Shown piece after piece: positions 1 to 6,385 of a stretch of 10,831 nt of DNA; position 1 is the first letter of the stretch, and the number at the start of each line of letters is the position of its first letter. Under the pieces are notes generated by a model that was given only the letters and a program-made list of their open reading frames with translations, had not been told where the DNA came from and searched no databases. Origin of the DNA: Streptosporangiaceae bacterium (GTDB taxonomy: Bacteria; Actinomycetota; Actinomycetes; Streptosporangiales; Streptosporangiaceae); the NCBI GenBank assembly GCA_030040475.1, contig JASHTQ010000456.1, positions 1-10,831 of the forward strand. Direction: 5' to 3'. The translations under genes were made by a program, and so were the position numbers.

Positions 1-1631
1 AGACGGACGGCCGGCGGCGCGGCCACCCAGTGCGGAATGCGGACCCGGAGGGTGATGAGCGCCGTGCCGGAGAGCACGGACAGGGTGGTGACCGGGGTGT
101 CGGGAAAGGCCGTTGTCTGCCGCAGCGCCAGGCCGTGCGAGGCTAGCTGCGAGGGGATGAACAGGTTGACGTAGATCCCGTCCGCGTCGCGGGTGTAGAT
201 GGTGTCGGCGAACTTGGCCTGGGTCTCCATCCCGGTGGCGGTGTCGCAGGTGAAGTCGTCGTAGTCGGTCGAGTAGACGTCGGGATTGCCTGCCGGGAAG
301 TAGTTCAGCGGCTGCCGCTTGAACGCGCCCGCGGACAGGCCGGTGTAGTAGCAGTTGAAGCCGTGCGGCGAGGCCGGGTCCTGCTCGCCGAGCATCTGGT
401 TGAACAGCGTGCGCTCGTAGTAGTCGATCATGTCCACCCTGGTCAGCTGGTGGAACTGGAGCAGCCTGGTGAGCTTGAGCAGGTTGTAGCCGACACAGTT
501 CTCGCAGGTGAAGTTGGACAGCTGGGCGGCGACCACGTCGGGATCCTGGAAGTGCTCGTAGTTGCCCGCGCCGCCGATGACGTAGACGTGGTGGCCGGTC
601 ACGAGGTCCCAGAAGTTCTGCGCGATGTCGTGGTACTTGCTGCTGCCGGTCTCCTCCCACATCCGGACGCAGGCGATGATCTTCGGCGTGGTCACGTTGG
701 CCTGCAGCCCGGGCAGCACGTCGACGCCGTCGGCCAGCGGGTCGAGCACCGCCGCGTGGTAGAACCGCTGCGCCGTGGCCAGGTAGCGGTCCGCGCCGGT
801 GATCGTGTAGAGGTTCGCCAGCGCCTCGGGCAGGCCGCCGAACTCGGTGTTCAGCGTCATCTGCATCTGCGCGTAGGGCAGCCGCCCGGTGCGCCAGTCC
901 ACCCAGTCGGCAAGCTTTACGGCGACGTCGAGCGCCTGGTCGTCGCCGGTCAGCTGGTACTGGTCGATCATCCCGGCCAGGTACTTGTGGATCATGTAGT
1001 ACGGCGACCAGACCGGCTTGCCCTGCTCGAGCCAGTCGAAGTAGTACTCGGGGAACGCCGACAGGTAGCCGGGGTGAAAGCCGACGTCGATCGCCCTGGC
1101 CTGCAGCGCGGCAAGCTGATCGACCAGGTAACGGCCGCGCTCCCGGGCGGCGGGCTCGCCCGTGTTGGCGTAGGTCAGCGCGAGGCCGGACATCAGGTGC
1201 CCGGTGTTGTGGCCGCGCACCTCCGAGGTCGGCTTCTCCCAGCCGCCGCACGGCTGGGCGGCCGAGGGCAGGCCGTAGTTCAGCCGGAAGGAGCGGAGCA
1301 GGCGGTCGGGGTCAAGGAACAGCAGGTAGGCGGTGTTCCGCCGCTGGTTGTCGCGGAACGGGCTGTCGAGCAGCATTACGCTCTGCAGCGGCAGCGCGGC
1401 GATACGGCCCGCGGTGCCGTCGGGCGCGTAGCCGCCGGGCTGCGGTGCGGCGCGCGGCGCGCCGGGAACCGGGGAGGCGGACACCTGACCGGTCCGGGCC
1501 TGATCCCCCGACAGCAGGACCTGCTCGGCGATCAGGAGGCCGACGCCGCCGCCGAGCGCGGTCAGCGCCTGGCGCCTGGACAGGCGCCTTGGCTCCGTTG
1601 CGGGGCCTGGGTCGCCGTCCGCCTTGGTCAC
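1..1631 (-). CDS. GH127 (DUF1680) beta-L-arabinofuranosidase-like secreted enzyme, partial
   Basis: 543 codons are visible and the C-terminus lies beyond the left edge. GH127 enzymes typically release beta-L-arabinofuranose from arabinosides in plant cell-wall glycans. Residues 15-41 form a Tat signal (SRRQAL with R19-R20, then a hydrophobic stretch), so the enzyme is probably exported folded. Family landmarks are present: LNTEFGG, GGAGNYEHF (E359, likely equivalent to the acid/base Glu), ENC (E377, C379) before YNLLKLTRLL, and TGMETQAKFADTIY before YVNLFIPS. The usual CC pair (zinc ligands; the first Cys is the nucleophile in characterised members) reads C462-D463 here, so one ligand is altered. 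I chose the GTG at 1631 because AAAGGA lies 8 bases upstream. An in-frame ATG at 1667 would add 12 residues and has a weaker ribosome site. The gene stands alone on its strand here. The family is clear; the exact substrate is inferred. Confidence 0.9.
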   Translation of the reverse strand, partial: MTKADGDPGPATEPRRLSRRQALTALGGGVGLLIAEQVLLSGDQARTGQVSASPVPGAPRAAPQPGGYAPDGTAGRIAALPLQSVMLLDSPFRDNQRRNTAYLLFLDPDRLLRSFRLNYGLPSAAQPCGGWEKPTSEVRGHNTGHLMSGLALTYANTGEPAARERGRYLVDQLAALQARAIDVGFHPGYLSAFPEYYFDWLEQGKPVWSPYYMIHKYLAGMIDQYQLTGDDQALDVAVKLADWVDWRTGRLPYAQMQMTLNTEFGGLPEALANLYTITGADRYLATAQRFYHAAVLDPLADGVDVLPGLQANVTTPKIIACVRMWEETGSSKYHDIAQNFWDLVTGHHVYVIGGAGNYEHFQDPDVVAAQLSNFTCENCVGYNLLKLTRLLQFHQLTRVDMIDYYERTLFNQMLGEQDPASPHGFNCYYTGLSAGAFKRQPLNYFPAGNPDVYSTDYDDFTCDTATGMETQAKFADTIYTRDADGIYVNLFIPSQLASHGLALRQTTAFPDTPVTTLSVLSGTALITLRVRIPHWVAAPPAVR

Positions 1632-1885
1632 GTTCGAGGTCCTTTGCCCGGCCTGGTGCCTGGACATGATCGTACCCAGCCGGGTCATCCTGGAGCAGCG
1701 GCGTCGCCAGGTATTACCAAGTGCTTACGCGGGCCGGGATCGGTGAGCCACTCCGGGCGACGGATCGTGTCCATATGTGAGTGCCCAGTGCACGCGGTCG
1801 CCACGAAGACCCTGAGCCTACTGACTCCCCTCCTGGCTCACGGTCACAACTCTCCCTATCCGTGCGGGCGGCCGCGGCACTGGGT

Positions 1886-1909
1886 GCTAGCGATGCCCGG
1901 GCAGCTAGC
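1886..1909 (-). terminator. Hairpin at the 3' end of the membrane-protein gene
   Basis: Two GCTAGC blocks (1886-1891 and 1904-1909) flank the perfect palindrome TGCCCGGGCA (1894-1903), giving a stem with a 2-nt bulge. It overlaps the stop codon of the 195-residue membrane protein. No U-tract follows on the minus strand, so terminator function is inferred from position and GC-rich symmetry only. Confidence 0.4.
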
Positions 1910-2492
1910 CGCGGGCGATCAGCGCGGTGAGCGCGGCAAGCGTCAGGGTCACGGCGGCGGCCGCGCCGTGCAGCGCGATGACGCGGCCGTTGAAGGACGG
2001 CGGGGGCTCGGCGGGATCGTGGCGCCGGGCCGCGCGGACGTTGGCGGTGAACCAGGCCAGGCCGAAGCAGGCGGTGACCGCGACAAGCCCGAACGCGATC
2101 CAGCCGAGCGGCCGGGAGTGGATCAGCGTGTAGCCCAGCCAGAACGCCAGGCCGGTGATCCCGAAGGCGGGGTGGACGAACTCGATCAGCGACCGGAACT
2201 GCGGCGTCATCGGCGCGGTCTTGGACGCGGCCAGCGACGGCGGGTCCCACCGGTCCCTTGACGCCCGGCGTGCCGCGCGGCGCGCGGCGCGCGGCGTCGT
2301 GGCGGGACCTGCGGCGGCCGACGGTGCGGCCGTGCTGGCGACGGACGGTGCCGCTGCCGACGCCAGCTGGGCCGCGAGGTCGCCGTGCCCGGGGCCGTCG
2401 GCGGGGCGCGCGCGCCCCAGGTTGCTCGTCACCAGCACGTAGACGCCGGCGCCAGCGGTGAACATCCACAGCACCAAAACCACGATGGCCAT
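1905..2492 (-). CDS. Small multi-pass membrane protein with an Ala/Arg-rich linker, function unknown
   Basis: The protein has 195 residues and I do not recognise a named family. One N-terminal membrane segment (about residues 2-22) is followed by an 80-residue Ala/Pro/Arg-rich linker, then three membrane segments at about 105-124, 128-152 and 170-193. Arg clusters (R27-R29, R69-R81, R153-R157) suggest that the linker and the loop after the third segment face the cytoplasm. Single histidines lie at or near membrane edges: H107 (VHPAFG), H125 (LIHSR) and H175 (ALHG). This could indicate heme or metal binding, as in small b-type membrane proteins, but that is inference. The ATG at 2492 is preceded by GAGAGG at 7-bp spacing. 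The gene lies 78 bp downstream of the histidine kinase on the same strand, so co-transcription and a sensory or accessory role are possible, although a hairpin sits between them. Confidence 0.75.
   Translation of the reverse strand: MAIVVLVLWMFTAGAGVYVLVTSNLGRARPADGPGHGDLAAQLASAAAPSVASTAAPSAAAGPATTPRAARRAARRASRDRWDPPSLAASKTAPMTPQFRSLIEFVHPAFGITGLAFWLGYTLIHSRPLGWIAFGLVAVTACFGLAWFTANVRAARRHDPAEPPPSFNGRVIALHGAAAAVTLTLAALTALIARG
2275..2295. repeat. Three perfect tandem copies of a 7-bp unit
   Basis: GCGCGGC occurs three times head to tail inside the linker-coding part of the small membrane-protein gene, encoding its repeated Ala-Ala-Arg-Arg stretch. Three units (21 bp) preserve the frame. Gain or loss of a single 7-bp unit would not. 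Confidence 0.8.
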
Positions 2493-2536
2493 GCCACATC
2501 CTCTCCGCAGCCCGAATCTACCCGAGTGGCGATGCG

Positions 2537-2558
2537 GCGGGCCGACGGGCAGGCCCGC
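2537..2558 (-). terminator. GC-rich hairpin between the histidine kinase and the membrane protein
   Basis: GCGGGCC (2537-2543) and GGCCCGC (2552-2558) form a 7-bp stem with an 8-nt loop, starting 13 bp past the kinase stop codon. There is no U-tract. It may attenuate or terminate transcription of the regulator-kinase operon before the membrane-protein gene, or stabilise the mRNA end. Confidence 0.4.
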
Positions 2559-2570
2559 GGCAGAGGCCGA

Positions 2571-3695
2571 CTAGGGGAAGCTGACCTCGATGTCCAGGCC
2601 GCCTTCGGGGCGGGGACGGGCGGTCAGCGCGGCGGCGTGGGCGTGCGCGATGGCGCCGACGATGGCCAGGCCCAGGCCGTGTCCCCCGGCGTGGCCGATC
2701 CGGTCGCGGCCGAGGCGCTGGAAGGGCTGGAACAGGCGGTCCAGCTGGTCGGCGGGGATAACGGGGCCGGTGTTGGCGACCCGCACGCTGGCCCGCCCGG
2801 CGCTCATCGAGGTGGACACGTCGATCAGGCCACCTGGCACGTTGTACCGTAGGGCATTGTCGACCAGGTTGGCCACCATGCTCTCGGCCAGGCTCGGGTC
2901 GCCGGTGGCCGGCGCGGGGGCAAGCGCGGCCGCCACGGCCAGGCCGCGGCCGCCTGCCTCCTGGCCGCGGTCCGCCACGACCTTCGCGGCGATCTCGGCC
3001 AGGTCGAAGGGCTCCCACTGCTCGACGCCGCGCTCGCTGCTTGCCAGCGTGAGCAGCGCCTCGATCAGGCGCTCCTGCTGGTCGCCGAGGACCAGCGCCT
3101 GCTGGCAGGCCGAGCGCATGGACTGGGTGTTCGCGTCCGGGTCGGCGAGCGCCACCTGAAGCAGGGTCCGTCCGGCGGCGAGCGGGGTGCGCAGCTCGTG
3201 CGAGGCGTTGGCGACGAACCGGCGCTGCGACTCGAACGAGGCCTCAAGCCGGCCGAACAGGTCGTCCAGGGTGGCCCCGAGCTCGGTGAACTCGTCACGC
3301 GGACCGGCCAGGTTCAGCCGCTGGTGCAGGTTCCGTGCCGAGATGTCGCGGGAGGTGGCGATGATGGCGCGCAGCGGGCGCAGGTTGCGCCCGGCCATCA
3401 GCCAGCCGGCGCCAAGGGACAGCGCGATCAGCACGACAAGGAACACCGCGGACTGGGCGGACAGCGAGTGGGTGGCGGCGGAGTAGGCCGGACCCGGCGC
3501 GTAGGAGGCGGTACCGGCCGGAGCCCGGGAGGAGGCGTGCCCCCGCATGAAGTTCGGGAACAGCAGCTCGCAGACCGCGACGACGGCGGCGACCGAGGCG
3601 CTGAACAGAGCGCCGTACAGCACGGTCAGCCGGGTCCGCAGGGTCAGCCGGGGCACCCGGATCGTGGCCGTCTGCCTGCCTGGAAGGGTCATCAT
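2571..3695 (-). CDS. Two-component sensor histidine kinase
   Basis: This 374-residue membrane kinase pairs with the upstream OmpR-type regulator. Membrane segments lie at about residues 23-45 and 82-101, leaving a short extracytoplasmic loop of roughly 36 residues, so there is no large ligand-binding sensor domain. A HAMP-like linker (about 100-155) leads to the H-box NASHELRTPL with phospho-accepting H166. The ATPase domain shows the N-box NLVDNALRYN (277-285 region), the F-box LFQPFQRLGR (321-330) and the G2 box GGHGLGLAIV (337-346). All motifs look intact. The first ATG (3695) overlaps the regulator's TGA as ATGA, indicating translational coupling; a second ATG follows immediately. The short loop recalls kinases that sense through membrane partners such as ABC transporters. 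The neighbouring ABC genes are dead, so the present signal is unknown. Confidence 0.95.
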   Translation of the reverse strand: MMTLPGRQTATIRVPRLTLRTRLTVLYGALFSASVAAVVAVCELLFPNFMRGHASSRAPAGTASYAPGPAYSAATHSLSAQSAVFLVVLIALSLGAGWLMAGRNLRPLRAIIATSRDISARNLHQRLNLAGPRDEFTELGATLDDLFGRLEASFESQRRFVANASHELRTPLAAGRTLLQVALADPDANTQSMRSACQQALVLGDQQERLIEALLTLASSERGVEQWEPFDLAEIAAKVVADRGQEAGGRGLAVAAALAPAPATGDPSLAESMVANLVDNALRYNVPGGLIDVSTSMSAGRASVRVANTGPVIPADQLDRLFQPFQRLGRDRIGHAGGHGLGLAIVGAIAHAHAAALTARPRPEGGLDIEVSFP

Positions 3696-4354
3696 GCCTC
3701 TCCGATCCGGTAGCCGCGCTCGCGGACGGTGTGGATGACGGGCGGTTCGCCGAGCTTGGCCCGCAGCCGGCGGATCGTGGTCTTCACCGCGGTGGTAAAT
3801 GGGTCGGCGGCCTCGTCCCAGGCCCGCTCGAGCAGTTCCTCGGCGGAGACCACCCGGCCGAGCGAGGACAGCAGGCACTCGAGCACGGCGAATTCCTTCG
3901 GGCTGAGGTCGAGGCGGCGCCCGGAGCGGAACGCGACACGGAGGTTCGGGTCCAGGGTCACGTCGCCGCCCGCGAGCGTGGGCGGCAGCGCGGCGGCGCT
4001 GCGCCGGGCCAGCGCCCTGATCCGGGCGACGAGCTCGGCGAAGTCGAACGGCTTGGTCAGGTAGTCGTCGGCGCCGATGCCGAGGCCGCCGACCCGGTCC
4101 CTGACCGTGCTCGCCGCGGTCAGCATCAGCACCCGGCTCCCCGATCCTCCGGTGACCAGGCTGCGGCACACCTCATCGCCGTGCGTCCCTGGCAGGTCCC
4201 TGTCCAGGACGACGACGTCGTAGCGGGTGACGGCCAGGTGCTCAAGCGCGTCATCCCCGTCGAGGACCACGTCGACGGCCATGCCCTCGCGGCGCAGTCC
4301 GGTCCCGATGGCCCCGGCCAGCACCTCGTGATCCTCCACGACCAGCACTCGCAT
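3692..4354 (-). CDS. OmpR/PhoB-family response regulator
   Basis: This 220-residue DNA-binding regulator is phosphorylated by the adjacent kinase. The receiver domain (about 1-115) has acidic pocket residues E7-D8, phospho-acceptor D51 (VVVLDRDLPG), T79 and K101 (LTKPFDF). The winged-helix effector domain spans about 125-218, including LSPKEFAVLECL and the C-terminal RGYRIGEA of the wing. The ATG at 4354 is chosen because the receiver starts directly there (MRVLVVEDHE). No good ribosome site precedes it, only TTGGATGC, so a leaderless or near-leaderless transcript is possible. Its stop overlaps the kinase start by 4 bp. A symmetric four-half-site array 23 bp upstream is the likely autoregulatory operator shared with the divergent ABC gene. 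Confidence 0.95.
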   Translation of the reverse strand: MRVLVVEDHEVLAGAIGTGLRREGMAVDVVLDGDDALEHLAVTRYDVVVLDRDLPGTHGDEVCRSLVTGGSGSRVLMLTAASTVRDRVGGLGIGADDYLTKPFDFAELVARIRALARRSAAALPPTLAGGDVTLDPNLRVAFRSGRRLDLSPKEFAVLECLLSSLGRVVSAEELLERAWDEAADPFTTAVKTTIRRLRAKLGEPPVIHTVRERGYRIGEA

Positions 4355-4376
4355 GCATCCAACGATGCCAGGCGGA

Positions 4377-4419
4377 CGGTGTCGATCCGGTGTCGGCGGG
4401 CGACACCGTGCCGACACCG
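4377..4419. promoter_or_regulatory. Symmetric four-half-site operator, probably for the adjacent OmpR-type regulator
   Basis: CGGTGTCG occurs at 4377-4384 and 4388-4395. Its reverse complement CGACACCG occurs at 4401-4408 and 4412-4419. All four 8-mers match exactly, spacing within each pair is 11 bp, and the array is symmetric about 4398. OmpR/PhoB-type regulators typically bind as head-to-tail dimers on direct repeats of about 11-bp period, so each pair could hold one dimer facing one of the divergent genes. The array lies 23 bp upstream of the regulator start and overlaps the candidate GTG starts (4390, 4408) of the ABC ATPase remnant. The repeats are seen directly; which protein binds is inferred. 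Confidence 0.75.
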
Positions 4420-4536
4420 ATTGAAGTCAGCGGGCTGCGGAAGCGGTTCGGGCCGGTGCTCGCGCTTGACGGGATGACGTTCACCGTCCAGCCCGGCCAG
4501 GTCACCGGGTTCGTCGGGCCGAACGGCGCGGGCAAC
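4390..4536 (+). pseudogene. ABC transporter ATPase, N-terminal fragment broken at Walker A
   Basis: From GTG 4390 (or GTG 4408, same frame) the reading frame gives a normal ATP-binding subunit start: IEVSGLRKRFGPVLALDGM, then PGQVTGFVGPNGAG. The Walker A motif should continue as GKST, but the frame passes instead into unrelated sequence at 4536 and stops at 4614. The missing continuation is found at 6784. With the decayed parts downstream this was an ABC-2 type exporter ATPase, of the kind often divergent from or adjacent to two-component genes in actinomycetes. The start codons fall inside the operator array, so the ancestral start is uncertain. Confidence 0.85.
4522..4535 (+). repeat. Left copy of the 14-bp duplication flanking the inserted segment
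   Basis: This copy reads AACGGCGCGGGCAA and encodes the NGAG part of Walker A. The copy at 6784-6797 differs at one base. ABC homology ends exactly here on the left and resumes exactly at the start of the right copy, as expected for a target duplication or a recombination core. Confidence 0.7.
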
Positions 4537-4680
4537 CCCGTTACTGAATTGAGACGTTTATTGCTGGCACGCCAAGCGGGCTGTCGCTCACCTGGTCAGG
4601 GGGTCACCTTGTGACACCGGGTTGACCATACGCGGGTGGCAAGGCGTCGGCCCGCGTCCGCCTCACCTGCCCGGCGGCGG

Positions 4681-5127
4681 CTATCCGGCCCGGGTCAGCT
4701 CGCGAGCGGCTGCCGCCAGGCGGTGCTGGTCCGCGGGCGCCAGGTGGGCGAGCTGGCGCCGGAGTCGTGCGATGACGTCATCGCGGGTCTGCATCGCGAC
4801 GCTGGCGCCTTCATCGGTGAGGGACACGAGGGTGGCCCGCCGGTCGTGCGGGTTGCGGGTGCGGACGACGAGCCCTCGCTGTTCCAGTCGGTCGACGAGG
4901 TTGCTGAGGCTTGACTTCTCGATGTGCAGGACGCCGCCCAGCTCGGTCATGCCGACCGAGCTCCTGACGATGACCGCGCAAATGAGTTCGACCTGCTGCT
5001 GGCTGAGCTTGTGTTCGCGGCCTGCCTCAGCGAACAGGTGCAGGACGTGGTGCGCGAGGTCGGCCACTGCCTCGGCCAGCCCGGTGTCCTGGGCTGCCTC
5101 GGCCCTCGCGGCTGGTTCGGCTGTCAT
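4681..5127 (-). CDS. MarR-family transcriptional regulator
   Basis: This 148-residue winged-helix repressor has the length usual for the family. The DNA-binding region runs from about residue 60 (MTELGGVLHIEKSSLSNLVD) through the recognition helix to the wing with the family signature DRRA (95-98) and VSLTDEG. Flanking helices (about 15-50 and 115-145) form the dimer interface. The only cysteine is C50, in the dimerisation region, so one-Cys oxidation sensing as in OhrR-type proteins is possible but unproven. The ATG at 5127 is preceded by GGCGGA 9 bp upstream. It is divergent from the oxidoreductase operon and, by family habit, probably represses it and itself from the repeat-rich intergenic region, with a small phenolic, quinone or electrophile as inducer. 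Confidence 0.92.
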   Translation of the reverse strand: MTAEPAARAEAAQDTGLAEAVADLAHHVLHLFAEAGREHKLSQQQVELICAVIVRSSVGMTELGGVLHIEKSSLSNLVDRLEQRGLVVRTRNPHDRRATLVSLTDEGASVAMQTRDDVIARLRRQLAHLAPADQHRLAAAARELTRAG

Positions 5128-5172
5128 GGTGTAGTCCGCCCCATGCTCGGCAAGAGATTAGTAACCGCTCAT

Positions 5173-5253
5173 AGTCTACGACCGTAAACAGTCCACGGCC
5201 GTGATCGAGTTTCTGCTATAGTTCATGATAGTGAACTGTTAATGATAATGAAC
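5173..5253. promoter_or_regulatory. Divergent promoter and operator region with two 17-bp-period repeats and inverted repeats
   Basis: Between the MarR gene and the oxidoreductase lie two repeat pairs, both with 17-bp period. ATGATAGTGAAC (5225-5236) is followed by ATGATAATGAAC (5242-5253), one mismatch. AGTCTACGACCGT (5173-5185) is followed by AGTCCACGGCCGT (5190-5202), two mismatches. Inverted repeats are also present: AGTTCA (5220-5225) with TGAACT (5232-5237), and GTTCAT (5221-5226) with ATGAAC (5248-5253). CACGGCCGTG (5194-5203) is a perfect palindrome. GATAAT at 5244-5249 could be a plus-strand -10 element, which a bound MarR dimer would cover. The region is far more AT-rich than its surroundings. 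Binding is inferred. Confidence 0.65.
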
Positions 5254-5275
5254 AAAATGGGCTGGGAGGTACCTG

Positions 5276-6385
5276 ATGACTGCCACCGTTGCGGTAGTGG
5301 GCGGCGGTTACGGCGGGATTGCCGTGGCGAAGGCGCTGGACGAGATCGCTGACGTGTGCTTGATCGAGCCGCGCGAGACGTTCGTGCACAATGTCGCGGC
5401 GCTGCGCGCGGTGACCGATCCGGACTGGATCGGACGGCTGTTCCTGCCCTACGACCGGCTGCTCGCCCGCGGGCGGGTGATCCAGGACAGGGCAGTCCGC
5501 GTGGACGCCGGCAGCGTCACGCTCGGCTCGGGCGAGCAGATCGCGGCGGACTACATCATCCTGGCCACCGGGTCGCGGTACCCGTTCCCGGCCAAGCCCG
5601 ACCTGGACGAGGCGGCCGCCGCCAGCGCCAGGCTCCACGCGGCCCACCGAGCGCTGGCCAGCGCCGGCCACGCCCTGCTGCTCGGCGCCGGCCCAGTGGG
5701 CCTGGAGCTAGCCGGGGAGATCAAGACGGCGTGGCCGGAAAAGCCCGTGACGATCATCGACCCCGCCGACGACATCCTTTCCGGCGCCTACCCCGACGAG
5801 TTCCGCGCCGAGCTGCGCCGCCAGCTCGCCGCACTCGGCGTGACCCTGATCCTCGGCACGTCGCTGGCCACCGAGCCTCTGCCCCGCCCCGCCACGGGCC
5901 AGGCATTCACCGCGACCACCCGCAATGGCACCGCCATCACCGCCGGCATCTGGTTCCGTTGCTACGGCACCGAGCCCGTCACCGGCTACCTCGCCGACGG
6001 CCTCCAGGCCGCCCGCCAGGACGACGGCCACCTCCAGGTCACCGGCCAGCTCCAGCTCGAAGGCCATCCGACCGTTTTCGCGATCGGCGACATCACCGCG
6101 ATCCCCGAAGCGAAAAGGGCCCAGGCCGCGCTCGCCCACGCCCAGGTCGCCGCCGCCAACATCACCAGCCTCATCTCCGGCAGCCCGGACCTGGCCAGCT
6201 ACTCACCCCAGCCGCCGGGCATATCCGTCCCGCTCGGCCCGGCCGGGGGCGCCTCCTACGCACCCCACGCCGGCCTCGTCGACGCCGAAACGACCGCACG
6301 GATCAAGGGCGCCGACCTGATGATCCCCGCCTTCAGGCAGCTCCTGGGACTGCAGGAAGCCGCAGCCCGGGAGGCGGCCCGGTGA
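5276..6385 (+). CDS. FAD/NAD(P)-dependent oxidoreductase of the AIF/FSP1 (NDH-2-like) type
   Basis: This 369-residue flavoprotein probably transfers electrons from NAD(P)H to a quinone or similar acceptor. It has the FAD-binding Rossmann motif GGGYGG (9-14) with E31 at the end of the second strand, ATGS (97-100), a second dinucleotide motif GAGPVGLELAGE (137-148) with D162 ending the next strand (acidic, so NADH may be preferred), and the FAD-closing FAIGDI (268-273). There is no CxxC or CxxxxC redox pair, which argues against a disulfide reductase and for the AIF/FSP1 group. No membrane segment is evident. ATG 5276 follows GGGAGG at 6-bp spacing. The next gene overlaps its stop by 4 bp, so the two are co-translated. 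Control by the divergent MarR protein is likely. Confidence 0.9.
   Translation: MTATVAVVGGGYGGIAVAKALDEIADVCLIEPRETFVHNVAALRAVTDPDWIGRLFLPYDRLLARGRVIQDRAVRVDAGSVTLGSGEQIAADYIILATGSRYPFPAKPDLDEAAAASARLHAAHRALASAGHALLLGAGPVGLELAGEIKTAWPEKPVTIIDPADDILSGAYPDEFRAELRRQLAALGVTLILGTSLATEPLPRPATGQAFTATTRNGTAITAGIWFRCYGTEPVTGYLADGLQAARQDDGHLQVTGQLQLEGHPTVFAIGDITAIPEAKRAQAALAHAQVAAANITSLISGSPDLASYSPQPPGISVPLGPAGGASYAPHAGLVDAETTARIKGADLMIPAFRQLLGLQEAAAREAAR

Noticed and set aside
239..246. Another CGGTGTCG copy as a further response-regulator site
   Set aside because: It is single, has no 11-bp partner, and lies in GH127 coding sequence, so chance in GC-rich DNA explains it.
1685..1804. A 39-residue minus-strand small frame starting GTG 1804, between the membrane-protein and GH127 genes
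   Set aside because: It has no ribosome site at a suitable distance (AGGAGGGG is about 20 bp too far) and no recognisable motif. The region is more simply the GH127 upstream region.
1743..1841. GTGAGCC (1743-1749) with GGCTCAC (1835-1841) as a regulatory inverted repeat upstream of GH127
   Set aside because: The 7-bp arms are about 85 bp apart with no supporting symmetry between them.
363..2261. A 632-codon open frame on the plus strand
   Set aside because: It is antisense to the GH127 and membrane-protein genes, has low-complexity Val/Gly/Arg-rich translation, and exists because GC-rich codons on the other strand keep stops out.
2571..4169. A 532-codon minus-strand frame suggesting a regulator-kinase fusion
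   Set aside because: The first 158 codons are an out-of-frame reading of the response regulator. The kinase starts at 3695, overlapping the regulator stop by 4 bp.
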